Shown: positions 1 through 3,492 of the stretch, in pieces | Position numbering within the stretch: the first letter of the stretch is position 1 | Layout of the letters: every line of letters begins with the position of its first letter | Source of the DNA: an uncultured euryarchaeote | Lineage (GTDB): Archaea; Thermoplasmatota; Poseidoniia; Poseidoniales; Thalassarchaeaceae | Reading direction: 5' to 3' | Assembly: GCA_937901365.1 (NCBI GenBank) | Contig: CALCEF010000193.1 | Location: 1-6,337, forward strand | Length of the DNA stretch: 6,337 nucleotides | Made by a program: the position numbers and the translations under genes | Notes under the pieces: generated by a model | Database searches by the model: none | What the model was told of the DNA's origin: nothing | Seen by the model: only the letters and a program-made list of their open reading frames with translations

Positions 1-38
1 ATAGCACCATATGATTCAGAGGGGTCCCTTTGAGTGGC

Positions 39-860
39 TCAAGCAATACGATCCACAGTCTCTGGTGTAATGGCTTCATCCTTGGTCACGCGGAATGAAA
101 TGGCCTTCAAATTCTCAGGTCCATTTCTGAACTTTCGAATGACCATCCGTGTTTCAAAGTCTGTTCCAAGCATACCAACCTCGAACTCCATCACGATATC
201 ACAAATCGCATACAATTCACGTTCAACGGATTTGTCGACCATGTCGCTTGAGACGTTGAGCAAGAGAATACCTCTGTGCAATTGGGTGTGTGCCTGAATC
301 ATGCGCAACATCGAGATGACTCGCGAAGGCTCATTTCTGGCAAAGAAGAAATCGAGATTGTCAACCGCAGCACGGAAGTAGGGTGGCAAGGATGTCATCT
401 GACTGGTGAGGTCTGTCAGGTAATCATGCACTTCATTGTCAACGAAACGCGTTTGTGCAAGCCTCTGAATATCTTGCATTGTAAATCCTTCAAGGCGGTA
501 TCGACTTGCTCGTAGATCACGCTCGAGGACGTTGCGATTGTATTCTTCACCCATCGTTCGAACCATGATGTCGGTTGGCCAATCATAGCGCCGGTAAAGG
601 GAGAGAATCTCTGCTTGACTCTCCGCGGTTGAGATGAGCAATGTGTTCTCGGGGTCTTCTGCAACAGATGCGAATTGTTTGCCAAACAAATCCATACCTG
701 CACCTTGGTTGCCAATTGCCAATAGCGTGAACCCGCGTGGAATGCTTCCTTCGTTGAGAGGACTTCCCGTGAGAATCGAATCGAATTTTGCCGAGCCAAT
801 GCTCGCCATGTCTCCATAGAATTCCTCGTCATCGGGGTTGAATCGAATTGATGCCGCCAT
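39..860 (-). CDS. KaiC/RecA-fold protein with degenerate P-loop (probable pseudo-ATPase)
   Basis: This 273-residue protein is the third gene of a three-gene RecA-fold operon. It has KaiC-like layout: an N-terminal segment GSIPRGFTLLAIG (residues 38-50) leading into a glycine-rich loop GNQGAGMD at 50-57. The loop has the shape of a Walker A motif, but Met56 replaces the essential Lys and Asp57 the Thr/Ser. A conserved-position acidic residue follows strand 2 (TAES, Glu80). A Walker B-like strand ends AAVDNLD (164-170). The C-terminus (RKFRNGPENLKAISF, from 242) resembles the KaiC K-M-R-G tail region. An extended, probably helical segment lies at about 95-155. The start at 860 is supported by GAGGTG seven bases upstream, overlapping the stop of the preceding gene; Met18 has no such support. 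The frame is intact and ends in TGA, so this is not an obvious pseudogene. ATP hydrolysis is unlikely, so a structural or regulatory role beside its active paralogue is inferred. The exact family is not recognised. Confidence 0.87.
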   Translation of the reverse strand: MAASIRFNPDDEEFYGDMASIGSAKFDSILTGSPLNEGSIPRGFTLLAIGNQGAGMDLFGKQFASVAEDPENTLLISTAESQAEILSLYRRYDWPTDIMVRTMGEEYNRNVLERDLRASRYRLEGFTMQDIQRLAQTRFVDNEVHDYLTDLTSQMTSLPPYFRAAVDNLDFFFARNEPSRVISMLRMIQAHTQLHRGILLLNVSSDMVDKSVERELYAICDIVMEFEVGMLGTDFETRMVIRKFRNGPENLKAISFRVTKDEAITPETVDRIA

Positions 861-867
861 GTTTCAA

Positions 868-873
868 CACCTC
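868..873 (-). promoter_or_regulatory. Shine-Dalgarno site of the third ATPase-fold gene
   Basis: GAGGTG on the minus strand lies 7 bases before the ATG at 860. It overlaps the TGA stop of the preceding gene (872-874). It matches the archaeal anti-SD complement, fixes the start at 860 rather than the internal Met18, and implies translational coupling of genes two and three. Confidence 0.8.
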
Positions 874-1459
874 AATGAATGACTACCTGTCCCCTGTCGA
901 TTAGGTCAGTACAATACAAATCCAAATTCGCCAAGACCCCTGGTGGAGTTTGGTCGGGCACATTGATGATTGCAGTCAGAACCTCTCGTGCGCGGAACGT
1001 ATTGATGAATGTGTGAAGATATTCTGCCAACATTCTCTTCTCGTTGTAAATTGACAGTGCGTTAACCGAATCTAGGATCACGAAGTTTCCAGTTTCAGTA
1101 TATTCGCTCAGATGGTACAATGTCTGGAGCATAATCGACTCGAGCATGATTGGACTGTCGACAAATCGAACATTTGGATATGGGACTTCAGTGCCTCCGA
1201 TGAAGCCACTGGACACAGTGTCGATGAATTGAATTCCACTTGAATCGACCCCAATTCGTTCTAGTGTTTGTATGACTTCTGTTGCACTTCGAGAGGCACA
1301 GATGTAAACCCCTCTCATTTCAAAACCCTGAATCAATGGCTGCAACAAAGAGGCGATGATCAACTCGGAATTGCTCGTACCAACGCGAACCTGAATGGCT
1401 GACGAAGGGGTCGCTTCTTCTGCAAGTTGCTGGGCAATTCCCGTATCCAACTCAATCAT
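872..1459 (-). CDS. Short RecA/KaiC-fold protein lacking a Walker A motif
   Basis: This 195-residue protein is the middle gene of the RecA-fold trio. It shows alternating beta strands and helices expected of a RecA core. The P-loop position reads VGTSNSELI (26-34) and has neither the GK[ST] nor the glycine spacing, so Walker A is absent. The acidic residue normally following strand 2 is also missing (ICASRSATE, 53-61). A Walker B-like strand survives as FVILDSVNAL (126-135), matching the 'DS-x-T/N-x-L' pattern of KaiC relatives. The protein ends at about the strand before the C-terminal K-M-R-G region, so it is shorter than usual family members (about 230-270 residues). It overlaps the upstream ATPase gene by 8 bases, and GGGGTG lies 6 bases before its ATG. 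Catalysis is very unlikely; I infer a partner or scaffold role. It could instead be a diverged signalling RecA-like domain not related to KaiC proper. Confidence 0.83.
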   Translation of the reverse strand: MIELDTGIAQQLAEEATPSSAIQVRVGTSNSELIIASLLQPLIQGFEMRGVYICASRSATEVIQTLERIGVDSSGIQFIDTVSSGFIGGTEVPYPNVRFVDSPIMLESIMLQTLYHLSEYTETGNFVILDSVNALSIYNEKRMLAEYLHTFINTFRAREVLTAIINVPDQTPPGVLANLDLYCTDLIDRGQVVIH

Positions 1460-2213
1460 TCACAGCACCCCACTTCAACATCGGTGTGAGCATCACACCC
1501 TTCGGCGTCAACTCAAGAGCGTATTTTGCGCGCGCGTGGGAAGCACCTCGCATCTTCACAACCTGGACAAAACGTAGAAGGTGACCCATGCGTTCTACAT
1601 CTCCAAGAACGATGATTCCGTCAAGAATTGCTTCTTCCACTCCGAACGATGACCAATATGCCTTGGCTCCAGATGATGTGATTTCAGAAACCAATAGTGC
1701 AGTGCACCCCAGGGTTGCCAGAGCCTTTCCAAGTTTGAACAAGAAATCTCGAATCAATTGTTCGCTAGGAATTTTGTAACAGAGGGTTGTGACTGAATCA
1801 ATCACCAACCGTGTCACGCCGATGGTGTTGACAATATCAGTAATCGATTTGACCATCGCGTCAATGTCTGACAACTCGAATGTGGATTTCGTCATCCCCA
1901 ACCAAGAAAACAATACATCCATGTCAAAGACGTTGATTAGGCCCTGATCTACCAATCGCATGTCAAAGAAATCGAATTGGCGAACATTCTCTAGGAGCTT
2001 CACAGATGGTTCTGTAGCGGAAAAGTGGGCGCACGCTTCTCCGTTATTTGCTCCATTGACCAAGAATTCCATACACATGGTCGTTTTACCTGACCCACAC
2101 GTTCCAGCGACCAGAACAGTCGAACCGTAGGGGATTCCACCCCGCAAAATTTCGTCCAATCCAGCAATTCCAGTGACGCACCTGTCACGTTCGTACTGCG
2201 GGGTCGGCATCAT
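1452..2213 (-). CDS. KaiC-like RecA-superfamily ATPase, catalytically intact
   Basis: This 253-residue protein is a single-domain KaiC/RAD55-type ATPase, usual length for the family. The N-terminal motif GIAGLDEILRGGIPYG (15-30) is the classic KaiC lead-in. Walker A follows as GTCGSGKT (37-44), a catalytic-position Glu68 (SATEPS), Walker B as RLVIDSVTTL (135-144) and the C-terminal KMRGASH signature (220-226), followed by the strand pair ending LTPKGVML. It should bind and hydrolyse ATP and probably forms rings or hexamers in the cytoplasm, as KaiC and ArlH do. It is the first of three RecA-fold genes and the only one with a full active site. Its ATG at 2213 (a second ATG follows directly at 2210) has no Shine-Dalgarno sequence, but a TATA-like element lies about 30 bases upstream, suggesting a leaderless or nearly leaderless mRNA. 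A function in circadian timing should not be assumed: archaeal members serve in pilus, signalling and repair roles. Confidence 0.95.
   Translation of the reverse strand: MMPTPQYERDRCVTGIAGLDEILRGGIPYGSTVLVAGTCGSGKTTMCMEFLVNGANNGEACAHFSATEPSVKLLENVRQFDFFDMRLVDQGLINVFDMDVLFSWLGMTKSTFELSDIDAMVKSITDIVNTIGVTRLVIDSVTTLCYKIPSEQLIRDFLFKLGKALATLGCTALLVSEITSSGAKAYWSSFGVEEAILDGIIVLGDVERMGHLLRFVQVVKMRGASHARAKYALELTPKGVMLTPMLKWGAVND
1466..1471 (-). promoter_or_regulatory. Shine-Dalgarno-like site of the middle RecA-fold gene
   Basis: GGGGTG on the minus strand is 6 bases before the ATG at 1459, inside the 3' end of the intact ATPase gene. It differs by one base from GAGGTG used by the next gene and supports the overlapping start. 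Confidence 0.6.
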
Positions 2214-2215
2214 GG

Positions 2216-2267
2216 GAACAGTGCGCGATTCAACAGGCCGTAGATAAGCCGATTGACTGAACAGTGC
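2216..2267. repeat. Paired 9-base direct repeat GAACAGTGC in the ATPase promoter region
   Basis: GAACAGTGC occurs exactly at 2216-2224 and again at 2259-2267, 43 bases apart start to start. The 80-base gap before the ATPase operon thus contains one copy beside the ATG at 2213 and one copy upstream of the TATA-like element. The two copies flank the putative promoter, the arrangement of paired operator sites. A regulator is inferred, not seen. Confidence 0.5.
2241..2248 (-). promoter_or_regulatory. Weak TATA-like element for the RecA-fold operon
   Basis: On the minus strand this reads CTTATCTA, centred about 31 bases before the ATG at 2213. That is the spacing expected of an archaeal TATA box driving a leaderless or very short-leader transcript, and it agrees with the lack of a Shine-Dalgarno sequence there. 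The match to a TATA consensus is imperfect, and read-through from the pilin-like gene 80 bases upstream is also possible. Confidence 0.3.
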
Positions 2268-2293
2268 CGAAATGACTCACCTAACGGGTTTCC

Positions 2294-3412
2294 TCACCAA
2301 CCGGGCGTTCCGCCGTCGACAGCAGTCCAATTCGTTGAACTCCCCGGGGTTCCACCGAAGTTGTATGTCATCGAATGATTCGATTGTATGTTCCATGAGT
2401 TGTCCCATGTGATCACAATTACATCGAACGTAAGGACTGTGCCAGGTCGGGTCCAACCGAGCGTAATCGTGTCTCCTTCAGCAGCCAAAGCATCGATTGT
2501 GCCGGTGCCGAGAACTCCTGTCGAAGCCATGTCGATCATCATGACGTTGTTTGGATTGTATTGAGTCGCCGCGTTTCCAGTACAGATGACCCTTCCTCCA
2601 GCAGCCAGCGCCCCATCTTGAATCAATTCAAACGCGCCCGGTCTAGCAAGACTCCAGCCCGAGAGGTTCATTGCAAACCCATCAGGGTTCTCTAATTCGA
2701 TCCATTCAGGTGGCCCATTCAGTGGGTCTGCCATGAATTCCGTAATTCGTAGACCTGAAGGCTCCCTTCCTCCGTTATGTACTTCCAAAGTCACGCGCAC
2801 AGAATCACCGTCCAAATGCATGACTCGACTGGCGGTCGCACCTTGAGTTGCACCCGAACGTGCCGAACCATCAGAAAATACGATGTTTCCAACGTTTGAT
2901 TCATCAGAACTTTGCACGACAATAATCGTCAGATTTAGACTCAATCCTTCATCGATTCCTAAGCCATGTATTAGACGGTCTTCAGTCACATTTCCTAGAG
3001 CTGAAATACGATTCAAATCTAGGTGACCTTCACCATCGCCGATGGCTGGTAACAAATCAGCAGTGAGCAATGTAGTTGCATCATACACATGCCAATCATC
3101 TGTTGAGTTGGCGATATCTCGAATACCTGCTTCTCTCAAGACGACATATCCCTTGGAATCAGTAAGTCTTTCCAACCCATCGATGGCCATTTGATCTAGG
3201 CGATCCACTTCAGCAACATTACTGCCGAGTTTCAATTGGCTAAGGGCAAGAAAAGCGCTGACGATGACCAGGAATAAAACGAATGCAGAAAGGAACTCAA
3301 CGACAGCGGTCAAACCTCTTTCATCGCGCACTTTTCGTGCGTTCGCGACCGCGTCCGCGTCCCGCCTCATCGTGACGCCATAAAGGTCGCATCCATCAAC
3401 CCTGTGGCCCAT
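2294..3412 (-). CDS. Membrane-anchored type IV pilin-like protein with C-terminal lamin-tail domain
   Basis: This 372-residue protein has a charged N-terminus, then ERGLTAVVEFLSAF (31-44) running into one hydrophobic segment (about 36-59). The layout resembles archaeal class III signal peptides of pilin-like proteins: charged residues, R-G, then a hydrophobic helix carrying a Glu near its start (Glu39). Cleavage near Gly33 by a prepilin peptidase would be the family expectation; it is not proven here. The rest would be outside the membrane: a region of mixed beta character (60-215), then a lamin-tail domain from about 221 to the end, with ITEFMADP (223-230), EWIELENP (236-243), LSGWSLARPG (250-259) and the closing NWTAVDGGTPGW (361-372). 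These are typical lamin-tail landmarks. The start is uncertain: Met1 at 3412 or Met15 at 3370, the latter giving a more compact N-terminus. It is divergent from the giant secreted gene and upstream of the RecA-fold trio. A surface appendage or anchored surface protein is inferred. Confidence 0.88.
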   Translation of the reverse strand: MGHRVDGCDLYGVTMRRDADAVANARKVRDERGLTAVVEFLSAFVLFLVIVSAFLALSQLKLGSNVAEVDRLDQMAIDGLERLTDSKGYVVLREAGIRDIANSTDDWHVYDATTLLTADLLPAIGDGEGHLDLNRISALGNVTEDRLIHGLGIDEGLSLNLTIIVVQSSDESNVGNIVFSDGSARSGATQGATASRVMHLDGDSVRVTLEVHNGGREPSGLRITEFMADPLNGPPEWIELENPDGFAMNLSGWSLARPGAFELIQDGALAAGGRVICTGNAATQYNPNNVMMIDMASTGVLGTGTIDALAAEGDTITLGWTRPGTVLTFDVIVITWDNSWNIQSNHSMTYNFGGTPGSSTNWTAVDGGTPGW

Positions 3413-3436
3413 TTACTACTGTCAAACAATCCTTCT

Positions 3437-3447
3437 GACACTGTGTC
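3437..3447. repeat. Perfect palindrome GACAC-T-GTGTC between divergent genes
   Basis: The two 5-base arms are exact reverse complements around a single T, and they do not extend further. It lies 25 bases before the pilin-like gene's first ATG and 14 bases upstream of the TATA-like core of the rightward gene, a fitting place for a dimeric regulator. It shares the core ACAGTG (minus strand) with the GAACAGTGC repeats of the ATPase promoter. A chance occurrence is possible at this length. Confidence 0.35.
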
Positions 3448-3460
3448 GAATCGCCGAGGG

Positions 3461-3468
3461 GTATTTAC
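3461..3468 (+). promoter_or_regulatory. TATA-like element for the giant secreted protein gene
   Basis: GTATTTAC is centred about 28 bases before the ATG at 3493, the spacing of an archaeal TATA box that gives a leaderless transcript. There is no good ribosome binding site before that ATG, which fits. On the other strand it reads GTAAATAC, so it might also serve the leftward gene, with a longer leader. Confidence 0.4.
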
Positions 3469-3492
3469 GGGCCGTTTGTGGTCGTCGCTTCA

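Larger units (their letters stand above)
3413..3492. promoter_or_regulatory. Divergent promoter region
   Basis: These 80 bases separate two divergently transcribed envelope-protein genes, so both must start transcription in or near them. It holds an A/T-rich TATA-like core (3461-3468) and an 11-base palindrome (3437-3447). Neither flanking gene has a convincing Shine-Dalgarno sequence. Confidence 0.6.

Noticed and set aside
1..38. Possible start of a fourth operon gene on the minus strand (ATG at 10-8)
   Set aside because: Only three codons remain before the window edge and no clear ribosome binding site precedes the ATG, so a gene cannot be supported.
34..297. 87-residue plus-strand open frame, and similar ones at 276-515, 634-819, 1395-1577 and 1588-1779
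   Set aside because: All lie wholly or almost wholly antisense to the RecA-fold genes, have no recognisable motifs and no start signals, and are best explained as shadows.
416..832. 138-residue minus-strand open frame
   Set aside because: It lies wholly within the third RecA-fold gene in another frame; the overlapping gene has KaiC-like landmarks and a ribosome binding site, this one has neither.
1452..2213. Calling the intact ATPase a circadian clock KaiC, RadA recombinase or ArlH
   Set aside because: It has a single domain and no KaiA/KaiB context, lacks a RadA N-terminal domain, and has no archaellum genes beside it in this window; the family-level call is all the sequence supports.
2276..2305. 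Imperfect tandem repeat CTCACCTAACGGG / CTCACCAACCGGG at the pilin-like gene's stop
   Set aside because: 11 of 13 bases match with a 17-base period, but there are only two copies and one is coding; too little to call a functional repeat or a terminator, and no T-rich run follows on the transcribed strand.
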